From Desulfovibrio legallii (GTDB taxonomy: Bacteria; Desulfobacterota; Desulfovibrionia; Desulfovibrionales; Desulfovibrionaceae), in contig NZ_FNBX01000016.1 of assembly GCF_900102485.1 (NCBI RefSeq), positions 1 to 64,000 of the forward strand: a stretch of DNA of 64,000 nucleotides, in the 5' to 3' direction. Position 1 is the first letter of the stretch; the number at the start of each line of letters is the position of its first letter. A model generated the notes under the pieces. The model did not search any database. It was not told where the DNA came from and saw nothing but the letters and a program-made list of their open reading frames with translations. A program made the position numbers and the translations under genes. This document shows, piece after piece, positions 36,656 to 45,031 of this stretch.

Positions 36656-36684
36656 TTGACACGCGCCGCCAGACCTTCTACACA
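36656..36684 (+). promoter_or_regulatory. Sigma-70 promoter of tRNA-Arg
   Basis: A perfect -35 box TTGACA at 36656-36661, a 17-base spacer, then TACACA at 36679-36684, 9 bases before the tRNA gene. Confidence 0.7.
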
Positions 36685-36693
36685 GAACCCGTC

Positions 36694-36770
36694 GCGCTCA
36701 TAGCTCAGTCGGATAGAGCGACAGCCTCCTAAGCTGTAGGCCCCGTGTTCGAATCACGGTGGGCGCACCA
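36694..36770 (+). tRNA. tRNA-Arg(CCT)
   Basis: 77 nt including an encoded CCA end. The acceptor stem GCGCTCA pairs with TGGGCGC (one T-G pair). The D-arm is AGCTCAGTCGGATAGAGC, the anticodon stem ACAGC/GCTGT encloses CTCCTAA, giving anticodon CCT, and the T-loop is TTCGAATC. It is followed by a rho-independent terminator. Confidence 0.96.
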
Positions 36771-36778
36771 AGTTTTTC

Positions 36779-36815
36779 AAGCACTTACTGTTCTGCGGTA
36801 GGTGCTTTTCCTTTT
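36779..36815 (+). terminator. Terminator of tRNA-Arg
   Basis: A 10-bp stem with one G-T pair (36779-36788 with 36798-36807) followed by a T-rich tail (TTTTCCTTTT). Confidence 0.8.
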
Positions 36816-36834
36816 GGGCACATGCCCCTATCTC

Positions 36835-36925
36835 TGAAATGCCGTGGCGGCTGCGCGAACAGACCCCCGCCTTGCAGGCGTAAGCGCAATTTATTGGAGC
36901 TGTTAAACGCCGGAACGCGCGTGTA
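36835..36925 (-). repeat. Dispersed structured repeat, copy A (truncated)
   Basis: About 90 bp matching the right-hand two thirds of the repeat seen at 42516, 57471, 61463, 62757 and 63411, in reverse orientation: GAAATGCCGTGGCGGCTGCG, a GCAGGCGTAAGCGCAATTTA block and TGTTAAACGCCGGAACGCGC. It lacks the left-end inverted repeat and runs into short tandem repeats. Confidence 0.8.
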
Positions 36926-36948
36926 GAAGCGTCTGCCCCGATCTTTAG

Positions 36949-36978
36949 TGTAGACCCGTGTAGACTCGTGTAGGCCCC
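36949..36978. repeat. Three tandem 10-bp repeats
   Basis: TGTAGACCCG, TGTAGACTCG and TGTAGGCCCC in direct succession, with a related GTGTAGAAGC at 36921. They sit where copy A of the dispersed repeat is cut off. Confidence 0.7.
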
Positions 36979-37040
36979 CAAAAGCGCATGGCCGTAGAGC
37001 GGTTGCCCGAAATTGGAAATGTGCACAGATTCATGTGCAC

Positions 37041-37077
37041 AAAAGAAAACGGGTCACTGCCGAAACAGTAACCCGTT
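37041..37077 (-). terminator. Terminator of tRNA-Thr(GGT)
   Basis: A 12-bp stem with one mismatch (37048-37059 with 37066-37077) followed on the minus strand by TTTTCTTTTG. Confidence 0.85.
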
Positions 37078-37084
37078 GATTTCC

Positions 37085-37160
37085 TGGAGCCCTTGTCCGG
37101 GATTGAACCGGAGACCTCATCCTTACCAAGGATGCACTCTACCGACTGAGCTACAAGGGC
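37085..37160 (-). tRNA. tRNA-Thr(GGT)
   Basis: 76 nt with encoded CCA. Read on the minus strand it starts GCCCTTGTAGCTCAGTCGGT; the anticodon arm CATCC/GGATG encloses TTGGTAA, giving anticodon GGT; the T-loop is TTCAATC and the acceptor closes with ACAAGGGCTCCA. Confidence 0.96.
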
Positions 37161-37176
37161 GCGGTGACGAAGAGGA

Positions 37177-37205
37177 TTTGTATCCTAAGCCTCCAGATTC
37201 GTCAA
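37177..37205 (-). promoter_or_regulatory. Sigma-70 promoter of tRNA-Thr(GGT)
   Basis: On the minus strand TTGACG (37200-37205), a 17-base spacer and TACAAA (37177-37182), 16 bases before the tRNA gene. Confidence 0.65.
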
Positions 37206-37226
37206 GCATTGCGGGCCGGATTTGCG

Positions 37227-37823
37227 TCAAAAAATTTTCTCGTCCCGGACCATGTCGAACCGGCGGCGCAATGCGCGGAACAAAGCCCGCGCGGCGTGGG
37301 GCGCAGCGTTGGCCGCTTTTTCCCTTCGGGCTTCCAGGGCCAGGGCGCGCAGCTCGGCCCGCGCCTTTGCCGCGGCGTCCGCGGCCGGATCGTCGCCGCC
37401 CGTCGCTTCAGCCCCAGCGGGCAGCGCGCCCAGCAGGGAGTCCAGCTCCGCCTCCGGGGCGGCGAGCAGGCGATGACGCCATTGCTCCGCCAGGTGCAGG
37501 GCCGCGCCCGCCGCCGCAGTCTTGGCCTGCCGGGCCTCCAAGGCGGCGCGCACGGGTTCCGGGTCCACCTCGCGCATGAGGCGGCCGATGAACTGCAGCT
37601 GCCTGCGGCGGCCTTCATGATCGCCAATGCGGGCGTAGAGCTCCAGGGCAGCCGCAAGGTCTGGCGGCAGATTGAGCGCGCGCATTTCCGGCAACGGCAG
37701 GCGGGCGAGCTCCGCCCCCAGATCCTGCAAAGCGAGGCTGGCGCGCTTCCTGGCCGAACGGCTGGGCCGGGGGGCCTCCTCCTGGCCGTCGGCGGACCAC
37801 TGATGACGTCGGGCGCGGGGCAT
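37227..37823 (-). CDS. darP: Ribosome biogenesis factor DarP (YjgA, DUF615)
   Basis: A 198-residue highly charged, Arg-rich and mostly helical protein. It begins with basic residues, then SRSARKRASLALQDLGAEL and LPLPEMRALNLPPDL, the conserved YjgA/DarP block that binds the large ribosomal subunit during assembly, and RRRQLQFIGRLMREVDPEPV. The family is usually 170-200 residues. It starts 3 bp after the lysS stop, so it is co-transcribed with lysyl-tRNA synthetase, a sensible translation-linked pair. Confidence 0.85.
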   Translation of the reverse strand: MPRARRHQWSADGQEEAPRPSRSARKRASLALQDLGAELARLPLPEMRALNLPPDLAAALELYARIGDHEGRRRQLQFIGRLMREVDPEPVRAALEARQAKTAAAGAALHLAEQWRHRLLAAPEAELDSLLGALPAGAEATGGDDPAADAAAKARAELRALALEARREKAANAAPHAARALFRALRRRFDMVRDEKIF

Positions 37824-37826
37824 GGC

Positions 37827-39413
37827 CTAACTTTCGGGCCGCAGCAGGGGAAAGAGGATGACTTCGCGGATGGAGGCCGAATCCGTCAGCAGCATAACCA
37901 GCCGGTCAATGCCCACGCCCTGCCCCGCCGCCGGCGGCATGCCGTACTCCAGGGCGCGCAGGTAGTCTTCGTCCATGCTGTGGGCCTCGTCGTCGCCGGC
38001 CTCGCGCTCGCGCACCTGATCCTCAAAACGCAGACGCTGGTCCACGGGGTCGTTGAGCTCGGAAAAGGCGTTGGAAAGCTCCCGCCCGGTGATGAAGAGC
38101 TCAAAGCGGTCGGTGATGCCCGGGTTCTGATCGTTGCGCCTGGAAAGCGGCGAAATTTCCGTAGGATAATGGTAGATAAAATGGGGCTGGATGAGCTTGG
38201 GCTCCACATCCAGGTCAAAGAGTTTGGCCTGGAGTTTCTGCAGATTTTCGCTGTCCGCCGCCTTTTCGCCGCGCTGGCGGATATAGTCGCGTACGCGAGT
38301 GTAATCGTTGTAAAATTCCGGGCTGTGCCCCCCCACCTGGGTGAGAGAATCATAAAAACTCAGCCGCTTCCATGCGCCGGGGGTCAGGTCGATCATTTCG
38401 CCCTGGTAGGGCACCACCGTATCGCCGCAGGCCGTGCGCGCCAGATGGGCAAAGAGCTGCTCGGTGAAGTCCATGAGATCTTCAAAGGTTGCGTAGGCCC
38501 AGTAGAATTCACACATGGTGAATTCCGGATTATGGCGGGTATCGATGCCTTCGTTGCGAAAATTGCGGTTGAGCTCAAAGACCTTTTCAAACCCGCCCAC
38601 CAGCAGCCGCTTGAGGTACAGCTCCGGCGCTATGCGCAGAAAAAGGTCCAGGTCCAGGGCGTTATGATGGGTTTTGAAGGGCTTGGCCGTAGCGCCGCCG
38701 GCCAGGGGCTGCATCATGGGAGTTTCCACCTCCATGAAGCCGTTGTCCTCCATAAACCGGCGGAACTCACGCACAATGAGGCTGCGCTTCAAAAAAATCT
38801 CCCGCGCGCGGGGGGTGACGATGAGGTCCACATAGCGCTGACGGTAGCGCATTTCCAGGTCTTTGAGCCCGTGGTACTTTTCCGGCAACGGCCGCATGGA
38901 GCGGGTAATGAGCTTGATGCGGCGGCAGGCCACGGTAAGCTCACCGGTCTTGGTGCGGAAAAGATGGCCGGATACGCCCACGATATCGCCCACGTCCAGC
39001 TTCTTGACGATGGCGTAGTCCTCTGCGGACATGTGCTCGCGCGAGGCGTAGCACTGGATGCGGCCCGTCTGGTCCATAAGGTGGAAAAAGGCCACCTTGC
39101 CGAACGAGCGCAGGGAAACAATGCGCCCGGCCACGGCAAAGACGTCCTCCTGCCGGTCCAGCTCCTCCCCTTCCAGGGGGCCGTAGGTTTCCAAAACCCA
39201 ATTGATATCGTGTTGTTTTCGGAAATTATTGGGAAAAAGAGGCACGCCCGCGTCCAGCAGATCGCAGGCTTTGACCACGCGGTTCTTGACGACCTCATTG
39301 AGGTCGTCGCGGGCCGCGAAACTTTCCAGCATGGGCATAAAATAACTTGCGTGCGGCGACTTGGTGCCCAACTTCACCGCGGGCTTTTTACTTTTCTTTT
39401 CCCTTTCTTCCAC
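37827..39413 (-). CDS. lysS: Lysyl-tRNA synthetase, class II
   Basis: A 528-residue protein. The N-terminal OB fold binds the anticodon; the catalytic domain shows class II motif 2 (FRNEGIDTRHNPEFT) and motif 3 (GVGIDRLVMLLT), with the ETPMMQPLAGGATAKPF block of LysS. It charges tRNA-Lys. The length is slightly above the usual 500 because of an N-terminal Lys-rich extension. It is divergent from the ACT-domain gene at 39623 and followed by darP. Confidence 0.95.
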   Translation of the reverse strand: MEEREKKSKKPAVKLGTKSPHASYFMPMLESFAARDDLNEVVKNRVVKACDLLDAGVPLFPNNFRKQHDINWVLETYGPLEGEELDRQEDVFAVAGRIVSLRSFGKVAFFHLMDQTGRIQCYASREHMSAEDYAIVKKLDVGDIVGVSGHLFRTKTGELTVACRRIKLITRSMRPLPEKYHGLKDLEMRYRQRYVDLIVTPRAREIFLKRSLIVREFRRFMEDNGFMEVETPMMQPLAGGATAKPFKTHHNALDLDLFLRIAPELYLKRLLVGGFEKVFELNRNFRNEGIDTRHNPEFTMCEFYWAYATFEDLMDFTEQLFAHLARTACGDTVVPYQGEMIDLTPGAWKRLSFYDSLTQVGGHSPEFYNDYTRVRDYIRQRGEKAADSENLQKLQAKLFDLDVEPKLIQPHFIYHYPTEISPLSRRNDQNPGITDRFELFITGRELSNAFSELNDPVDQRLRFEDQVREREAGDDEAHSMDEDYLRALEYGMPPAAGQGVGIDRLVMLLTDSASIREVILFPLLRPES

Positions 39414-39622
39414 GGAAACAACTCCTGCGCTGCCCTGAATTCAAAGAACTGTCAGGCTATGCTCTTCACGCCACGGCGTCAAGATTGAAGCGCAGGCGCA
39501 GCAGGGCCCCGGCCTCCTGCGCCGATGGCGGCCGTGGCCCACTTGTTTTTGCCATCCATAGAGTGTAAAAGAACTTTTTTGACCTCTAGGCCGCGCGACG
39601 CGCGGTATTTCAAGGGAAATCC

Positions 39623-40186
39623 ATGCAAAAGTATACAGCCTCCTTTCTGGGGCGGGATTGCCCCGGCGTGGTGGCCACGGTCAGCCGCATCCTTGAAGAA
39701 ACGGGCTGCAATATTGAGGAAGTGACCCAGACCATTCTTTCCGGCGAGTTTGCGGCCATTTTTGTGGTGGCCGCGCCCGATGGCCCCGACGCCGAGGGCC
39801 TGCGCCAGAAGCTCAGCGCCGGGCTGGCCGCCGCCGCCGTAGACCTTTCCGTGCTGGTGCGCCCGGCCGTCAAAGGCCAGTGGGGCACGGACCTGCACTG
39901 CGAACCCTTTGTGGTTACCGCCGACGGGCCGGACAAGCCCGGGCTCATTGCAGCCATGAGCCGCGTTTTCGCCCGGCACGGCGTCAATATTGAAAGCCTC
40001 AAGGCCATCCTGGGCGAGGGCGGGCCCAACCGCGCCCTGTTCGTCTTTGAAGTGATGGTGCCCGAAAGCGTCGATCTGGGGCGGCTGCGCCGCGAACTGG
40101 CCTGCGAAGGCCAGAAGCGCGACCTGCGCGTGAGCGTGCAGCACCGGGATATTTTTGAGGCCGTGCACCGGGTAACCCCATTTTAG
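39623..40186 (+). CDS. Two-ACT-domain protein (GcvR-like)
   Basis: A 187-residue protein of two ACT domains: residues 1-80 (SFLGRDCPGVVATVSRILEE) and about 90-187 (VTADGPDKPGLIAAMSRVFA). This is the build of GcvR-type regulators, which sense small molecules such as glycine, but it may be an amino-acid sensor for the next gene. CAAGGGAAA precedes the ATG. The PFL gene follows after 12 bp; an ACT protein next to a PFL/UPF0210 protein is a recurring pair in other bacteria. Confidence 0.8.
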   Translation: MQKYTASFLGRDCPGVVATVSRILEETGCNIEEVTQTILSGEFAAIFVVAAPDGPDAEGLRQKLSAGLAAAAVDLSVLVRPAVKGQWGTDLHCEPFVVTADGPDKPGLIAAMSRVFARHGVNIESLKAILGEGGPNRALFVFEVMVPESVDLGRLRRELACEGQKRDLRVSVQHRDIFEAVHRVTPF

Positions 40187-40198
40187 TCAGGATACGCC

Positions 40199-41584
40199 AT
40201 GCTCTCAGAACGCGAAATAACCAGCACCCTGAACATGCTCCGCAACGAGCATCTGGACGTGCGCACCGTCACCCTGGGCGTGAGCCTGTTTGACTGCGTG
40301 AGCCACGACCTGGACCTCTTCACCGCCAACGTGCGCGCCAAGCTGCGCCGCTACGCCGCCCAGCTGGTGGCCGTGTGCGACGATGTGGGCGACAAATACG
40401 GCATCCCCGTGGTCAACAAGCGCATCAGCGTAAGCCCCATTGCCGTGGTGGCCGCGCCTTTCGGCCCGGACGGCATGGTGCGGGTCTGCCGCGCCCTGGA
40501 CGAGGCCGCCCGCGAGGCTGGCGTGGACTTTCTGGGCGGCTTTTCCGCCCTGGTGGAAAAAGGTTTTGCCAGCGGCGACCGCGCCCTCATCGAAGCGCTG
40601 CCCGAAGCCCTCTCCCAGACGGAGCGCATCTGCTCTTCCATCAATGTGGCCTCCTCCCGCAGCGGCATCAATATGGACGCCGTGGCCCTTATGGGCCGCC
40701 AAATCCGCGCTGTGGCCGCGGCTACGGCGGAGCGCGGCGGCATCGGCTGCGCCAAGCTGGTGGTTTTTGCCAATATTCCGCAGGACGTGCCCTTTATGGC
40801 CGGCGCTTACCTGGGCGTGGGCGAACCCGACGTGGTCATCAACGTGGGCGTTTCCGGCCCCGGCGTGGTAAAAAAAGCCCTGGACCGCGCCCGCGAGGCC
40901 GGCCACAACAGCAAGGGCGGCCGCCTCACCCTGCTGGACATGGCGGAGGTCATCAAACGCACGGCCTACAAGGTGACCCGCGTGGGCGAAATCATCGGCA
41001 GCGAGGTGGCCGACCGCCTGGGCATCCCCTTCGGCGTGGCCGACCTTTCGCTGGCCCCCACCCCGGCGGTGGGCGACTCCGTAGGCGAGATCTTCCAGAG
41101 CCTGGGCCTTTCCAGCATCGGCGCGCCCGGCTCCACCGCTGTGCTGGCCATGCTCAACGACGCCGTCAAAAAAGGCGGGGCCTTTGCTTCCTCTTCCGTG
41201 GGCGGCCTCTCAGGGGCCTTTATCCCCGTTTCTGAAGATTCCAGCATTGAAGCGGCGGCCACCTCTGGCCGCCTGAGCCTGGAAAAACTGGAAGCCATGA
41301 CCAGCGTCTGCTCCGTAGGTCTGGACATGATCGCCATTCCCGGCGATACCCCCGCCAGCACCATTGCCGGCATCATCGCCGACGAAATGGCCATCGGCGT
41401 CATCAACCACAAAACCACGGCCGTGCGCCTTATCCCCGTGCCCGGCAAAAGCGTGGGCGAAGAAGTCTCCTTCGGCGGCCTGCTGGGCAAAGCCGCCATT
41501 ATCCCCGTCACGCAGGGGGACGCTTCGGAATTCATCGCCCTGGGCGGGCGCATTCCCGCGCCCATCCACAGCCTGAAAAACTGA
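40199..41584 (+). CDS. PFL family protein (UPF0210/DUF711)
   Basis: A 461-residue protein matching the UPF0210 family: MLSEREITSTLNMLRNEHLDVRTVTLG, NKRISVSPIAVVAAPF, NVGVSGPGVVKKAL and GLDMIAIPGDTPASTIAGII. The fold is related to glycyl-radical enzymes of the pyruvate formate-lyase type, but no glycyl-radical motif is known for it and the function is not established. It is co-transcribed with the ACT-domain gene upstream. The length is typical (about 450). Confidence 0.85.
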   Translation: MLSEREITSTLNMLRNEHLDVRTVTLGVSLFDCVSHDLDLFTANVRAKLRRYAAQLVAVCDDVGDKYGIPVVNKRISVSPIAVVAAPFGPDGMVRVCRALDEAAREAGVDFLGGFSALVEKGFASGDRALIEALPEALSQTERICSSINVASSRSGINMDAVALMGRQIRAVAAATAERGGIGCAKLVVFANIPQDVPFMAGAYLGVGEPDVVINVGVSGPGVVKKALDRAREAGHNSKGGRLTLLDMAEVIKRTAYKVTRVGEIIGSEVADRLGIPFGVADLSLAPTPAVGDSVGEIFQSLGLSSIGAPGSTAVLAMLNDAVKKGGAFASSSVGGLSGAFIPVSEDSSIEAAATSGRLSLEKLEAMTSVCSVGLDMIAIPGDTPASTIAGIIADEMAIGVINHKTTAVRLIPVPGKSVGEEVSFGGLLGKAAIIPVTQGDASEFIALGGRIPAPIHSLKN

Positions 41585-41664
41585 CCTTCCGGCCCCGCCC
41601 CGATGGTTCGCGCCGTGGGGGCGGGCCGCTCCCTCCTCTATCCCATACACAGGGAGGACGCGCC

Positions 41665-42354
41665 ATGCCCGCTGCCTTCCGGGTTGCCGCCCCCTATTTT
41701 TGCTACGGAGAAAAAGAAATCGCGCACCTCGCCCGGCGCGACGCGCGCCTGGCGCGCGCCATGGCGGCCATCGGCCCCGTGCGGCGCACCGTGCGCCCGG
41801 ATTTTTTCGCCGCCCTTATGCACGCCATCGTGGGACAGCAGATAGCCACCAAGGCGCAGGAAACCGTCTGGGCGCGGCTGGAAACGGCCCTCGGACAGGT
41901 GACGCCGCGCACCGTGGCTGCCGCCGGGACGGAACTGCTGCAAAAACAGGGGCTTTCATTCCGCAAGGTGGGCTATATGCAGGGCGCGGCTGCCGCCGCC
42001 CTGCGCGGCGATCTGGATTCGGAAGCCCTGCGCCTACTGGACGATGCAAGCCTCTGCACGGCCCTCTGCCGTCTGGATGGGGTAGGCGTGTGGACAGCGG
42101 AAATGCTCATGCTTTTTTCCCTCCAGCGGCCCAACATCCTGAGCTATGGCGATTTGGCCATCCAGCGCGGCCTGCGCATGCTCTACCGCCACCGGGAACT
42201 CTCCCGCGAGCGCTTTGAGCGCTACCGACGGCGCTACAGCCCGTATGGCTCCGTAGCCAGCCTTTACCTTTGGGCCATTGCAGGCGGGGCCTTGCCGGAG
42301 CTGACGGACCCGACCGCGCCCTGCGCAGCCCGGAACGCCGCCGGGGAAAGGTAG
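41665..42354 (+). CDS. DNA-3-methyladenine glycosylase, AlkA/HhH-GPD type
   Basis: A 229-residue protein of the HhH-GPD superfamily. The hairpin LCRLDGVGVWTAEMLMLF is the HhH motif and the Asp in SYGDLAIQRGL is the catalytic residue. AIVGQQIATKAQ is the usual helix before it. It removes alkylated bases from DNA. It lacks the N-terminal domain of E. coli AlkA, as is common for short bacterial versions. AGGGAGGAC precedes the ATG. Confidence 0.86.
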   Translation: MPAAFRVAAPYFCYGEKEIAHLARRDARLARAMAAIGPVRRTVRPDFFAALMHAIVGQQIATKAQETVWARLETALGQVTPRTVAAAGTELLQKQGLSFRKVGYMQGAAAAALRGDLDSEALRLLDDASLCTALCRLDGVGVWTAEMLMLFSLQRPNILSYGDLAIQRGLRMLYRHRELSRERFERYRRRYSPYGSVASLYLWAIAGGALPELTDPTAPCAARNAAGER

Positions 42355-42515
42355 TGTCCAGAATTTTTCGCACATTTCGTAGCGGCCCGCGCGGCAGGGC
42401 CCACAGCGCACGCCCACTCGGCTTTGACGCTGCCACTGCCGTTGCCGTCCCCCTGCCAGGATAATTGCAAAATGCAACTTCGCTACGCCGCCGCTATCGG
42501 CCCTCGCCGATTCCA

Positions 42516-42659
42516 GGGCATTTCAAAGTTGAAATGCCCGGCGGCTGCGTGAGCAGACGCCCGCTGCGGAGGCGTAAGCGCAATTTAGTTGCGCTGTTAA
42601 GCGCCGAAGCAAGCGTGCCGTAAACTTTGAGAATGCCTGTTCTCAAAATTAATCTGCTC
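42516..42659 (-). repeat. Dispersed structured repeat, copy B (full length)
   Basis: About 144 bp, reverse orientation. The right end carries an 11-bp perfect inverted repeat with a 2-base loop (42516-42526 and 42529-42539, GGGCATTTCAA and complement). The left end is the AACTTTGAGAA type repeat near 42622-42650. The middle has TAAGCGCAATTTAGTTGCGC, another hairpin. The ushA stop codon (TAA, minus strand) lies inside it. Confidence 0.85.
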
Positions 42660-44316
42660 CAGAGGCTCCAATCCGCGTGATGCGTCCGGCGGCAGGCATG
42701 GGTAACGGGCTGTGCGCCTTGATGTAGGCGGTCAGTACGTCCACGTCCGCCGGATCCGGCGCTTCTACGGGCACGCCCTTGGCCAGCATGGCATAGCCGT
42801 CGCCCCGTCGCTCCAGGTAGTCCACCAGTGCGACGCGATAACGGCCCTGCGGCGTCACGGGATGGGCGCCGCCGTACTTATCCACCATCTCCGCCATGAC
42901 GATGCGGTTGCCCGACGGACGGGCGGGGGCGTATGCATAGCGCATGCCCGCCACCTGCAGCAGGGGAGAGCCCACGCCCTTGTGGTCCGCCACGCCGTGC
43001 TCCAGGGCCGCCAGGAGTTGTCCGCCGCTGAAATCCCGGATGATGACCCTGTTGCCGAAGGGCAGCACGGCCAGCATGTCGCCAAGGCTGAGCGTTCCAC
43101 GCCGCAGCGGCGCGCGCAGGCCGCCGCTGTTGATGAGGGCGATCTGCGCCCCATGGGCGCGGCCATAGTCCAGCATGGAGTCAGTGACGACCATGCCGGC
43201 CAGACATTCGCCCCGACGACAGGCGTGAAGGCCGTCCCTGAACTCCAGACCGTTCACGCCCACGGGCACGGAAGTGAAGGCTTCAAGTCTGCGGGTATAT
43301 TTTGCAATTTTGGCTTCCATAGCCGGATCCGGGGGAACGGACGCGTCCAGCGGCCGGGCCGCGCCGTTCCAGCGCAGAGGCACGCCCTCAGCGTCGAAGG
43401 TCACATCCAGCTCGCCCAGATATTTGGCCAAAGCCCCGGCGGTGACCACCAGCACGGGCTGCCCGGAAGGGGAATGCTCCACCAACGGGTACGGCCCGGC
43501 GTCGGACCCAGGGCCGAGATAAGTGTGGGTGTGCCCGCCCACGATGATGTCCACCCCGTCTACGTTGCGGGCCAGTTCCACATCCTTGGGCAGTCCCAGA
43601 TGGGTGAGGGCGATGATGTGCCGCACGCCCTGGCGCTGCAGCGCTGTGACGGCTTTTTTGAGCGTGTCGGCGCTTCTGGTGAAGCGGGTTTCAGGGCAGG
43701 CCGAGGACAGGGTGCGCACACTGGGGTTGGCCAGGCCCACGATGCCAACCCTGACGCCCCGCACTTCCTTAATGATCCATGGAAGTACCGGCGCATCGCG
43801 CAGGGGGCAGCCGGGGCGCGCGTCCAGGTTGGCGGCAAGTACCGGGTAAGGTTGGGCGCGCACGAAATCTGCCGCGGCTTCGCAGCCGTCATCGAATTCA
43901 TGATTGCCCAGGGTCATGGCGTCATAGCGCAGCAGGGCATTGATATCCGACAGCATGGGCCACTTGTTGACCGTAAAGAACAGCGTGCCCTGAAACTGGT
44001 CGCCCGCGTCCAGAACAAGCACATTGTCATGATCGGCGCGGGCGCGGTTTATGGCCGTGGCAAGTCGGGCGAGGCCGCCGGTGCAGCCCTCGGACTGCAG
44101 GCAGGCGTTGCCCTGAGCGTCGCGTCCGGCCAGATAGGAGTGCAGATCGTTGGTATGCAACAGCAGAAGTTCAAGACCGTCTTGCCGCCGCTTCGCCTCC
44201 TGTCCGGATTCCTGCGCTACGCCACGCTCGGCGTACAAGCAAAGAACAAGGGAGAGCACAGCCAGAAAAGACGCAACAGCTGCGGAAAAGCGGAGCCGGA
44301 TCGAACGTGCAGGCAT
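42649..44316 (-). CDS. Periplasmic 5'-nucleotidase / bifunctional phosphoesterase (UshA-like)
   Basis: A 555-residue exported metallophosphoesterase. The N-terminal signal peptide is basic then hydrophobic (ARSIRLRFSAAVASFLAVLSL). Metal motifs are LLHTNDLHSYL, LDAGDQFQGT, TLGNHEFDDG, the His in ALTHLGLP and GGHTHTYL. The C-terminal nucleotide-binding domain shows NSGGLRAPLRRG and VLPFGNRV. It hydrolyses nucleotides outside the cytoplasm to release phosphate and nucleosides. The start at 44316 is chosen because the signal begins there with a GGGG-rich site before it; an in-frame ATG at 44391 would add 25 hydrophobic residues. Confidence 0.85.
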   Translation of the reverse strand: MPARSIRLRFSAAVASFLAVLSLVLCLYAERGVAQESGQEAKRRQDGLELLLLHTNDLHSYLAGRDAQGNACLQSEGCTGGLARLATAINRARADHDNVLVLDAGDQFQGTLFFTVNKWPMLSDINALLRYDAMTLGNHEFDDGCEAAADFVRAQPYPVLAANLDARPGCPLRDAPVLPWIIKEVRGVRVGIVGLANPSVRTLSSACPETRFTRSADTLKKAVTALQRQGVRHIIALTHLGLPKDVELARNVDGVDIIVGGHTHTYLGPGSDAGPYPLVEHSPSGQPVLVVTAGALAKYLGELDVTFDAEGVPLRWNGAARPLDASVPPDPAMEAKIAKYTRRLEAFTSVPVGVNGLEFRDGLHACRRGECLAGMVVTDSMLDYGRAHGAQIALINSGGLRAPLRRGTLSLGDMLAVLPFGNRVIIRDFSGGQLLAALEHGVADHKGVGSPLLQVAGMRYAYAPARPSGNRIVMAEMVDKYGGAHPVTPQGRYRVALVDYLERRGDGYAMLAKGVPVEAPDPADVDVLTAYIKAHSPLPMPAAGRITRIGASGAD

Positions 44317-44650
44317 GGTGCCCCCCAGAAAAAAAACGCAGACAGCACTGGCCGACGCCAAGACAAAGCCGAGCTCCTTTTCCCACAGCATGCGGGCGGG
44401 CGTTCGGCCGGGAACAGGCGTTCCCGGTGTTGCTATACTCCACCCCTACGCAGCTTTTGGCAAGGCAGCGAGAGCGGCCACAGCGCCACGCGAATGTTTT
44501 TCACGTCCAACACCAGGGCAAAATCCTGCCAAAGCGGCCAGATAAACGGTCTGCACCCCGGCGGCGGGGCCGTTCTGCCGCCAAAGTGCTGGTCACACAT
44601 GGCACAGGCTTTACTTGTAAGTGCCCATAAAAATGGGAAGATTACCCATA
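44317..44650. other. Non-coding stretch upstream of the 5'-nucleotidase
   Basis: I see no supported gene here. A GC-rich hairpin (44545-44574, AACGG and CCCCG paired with CGGGG and CCGTT) is present. The promoter of the 5'-nucleotidase should lie in it but no clear box is recognised. Confidence 0.4.
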
Positions 44651-44694
44651 GGTAATCCTCCCAAAAAGAAGTAGCGTTTATGGGGAGGATTACC
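44651..44694. terminator. Inverted repeat downstream of the tRNA-Thr(CGT) gene
   Basis: Perfect 12-bp arms (44651-44662 and 44683-44694, GGTAATCCTCCC and complement) with a 20-base loop. It lies just beyond the proper tRNA terminator and may be a second, back-up terminator. Confidence 0.5.
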
Positions 44695-44711
44695 GAGGGG
44701 ATAAAAACAAG

Positions 44712-44746
44712 AAGGGTTTATGTGTCTTTGTAACACATAAACCCTT
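44712..44746 (-). terminator. Terminator of tRNA-Thr(CGT)
   Basis: Perfect 14-bp arms (44712-44725 and 44733-44746, AAGGGTTTATGTGT and complement) with a 7-base loop, followed on the minus strand by CTTGTTTTTAT. Confidence 0.85.
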
Positions 44747-44753
44747 GATTTTA

Positions 44754-44829
44754 TGGAGCCGCCTGTCAGATTTGAACTGACGATCTGCTGATTACGAATC
44801 AGCCGCTCTACCAACTGAGCCAAGGCGGC
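44754..44829 (-). tRNA. tRNA-Thr(CGT)
   Basis: 76 nt with encoded CCA. On the minus strand it starts GCCGCCTTGGCTCAGTTGGT; the anticodon arm GCTGA/TCAGC encloses TTCGTAA, giving anticodon CGT; the T-loop is TTCAAATC and the acceptor closes with AGGCGGCTCCA. Confidence 0.96.
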
Positions 44830-44950
44830 GTATGGAAAATTGTTTTTTTGCGTCAGGGTCTAAGCAGGCCAGAAAAACACAAAATCCATCAGCCAAAACT
44901 GTGTGGTGATATTTTGATTTTTCTAACGTTAATCTACCCAAGCCCTCCGA

Positions 44951-44999
44951 AATCCTACTTATTACGCATCAGCTGCTCTACCAAGTGAGCTAAGCTGGC
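44951..44999 (-). pseudogene. 5' half of a degraded tRNA-Thr(CGT)-like gene
   Basis: On the minus strand about 49 bases align with the first 49 of the intact tRNA-Thr(CGT): GCCAGCTTAGCTCACTTGGT, then TAGAGCAGCTGATGCGTAAT. By eye roughly four in five bases agree, including the D-arm and the CGT anticodon. The anticodon stem is broken and no T-arm or acceptor 3' strand follows. It lies 121 bp upstream of the intact gene in transcription order. Confidence 0.75.
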
Positions 45000-45031
45000 A
45001 ACCGGCTACATCTGCCAAAAAAACCGCCGCA

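Noticed and set aside
36694..36978. Prophage or island attachment at tRNA-Arg
   Set aside because: No integrase, no duplicated tRNA 3' end nearby and normal core genes on both sides.
36754..37026. 90-residue minus-strand frame between the two tRNA genes
   Set aside because: It starts in the tandem repeats, reads through repeat copy A and the tRNA-Arg terminator, and ends in the tRNA; the translation is just the repeat.
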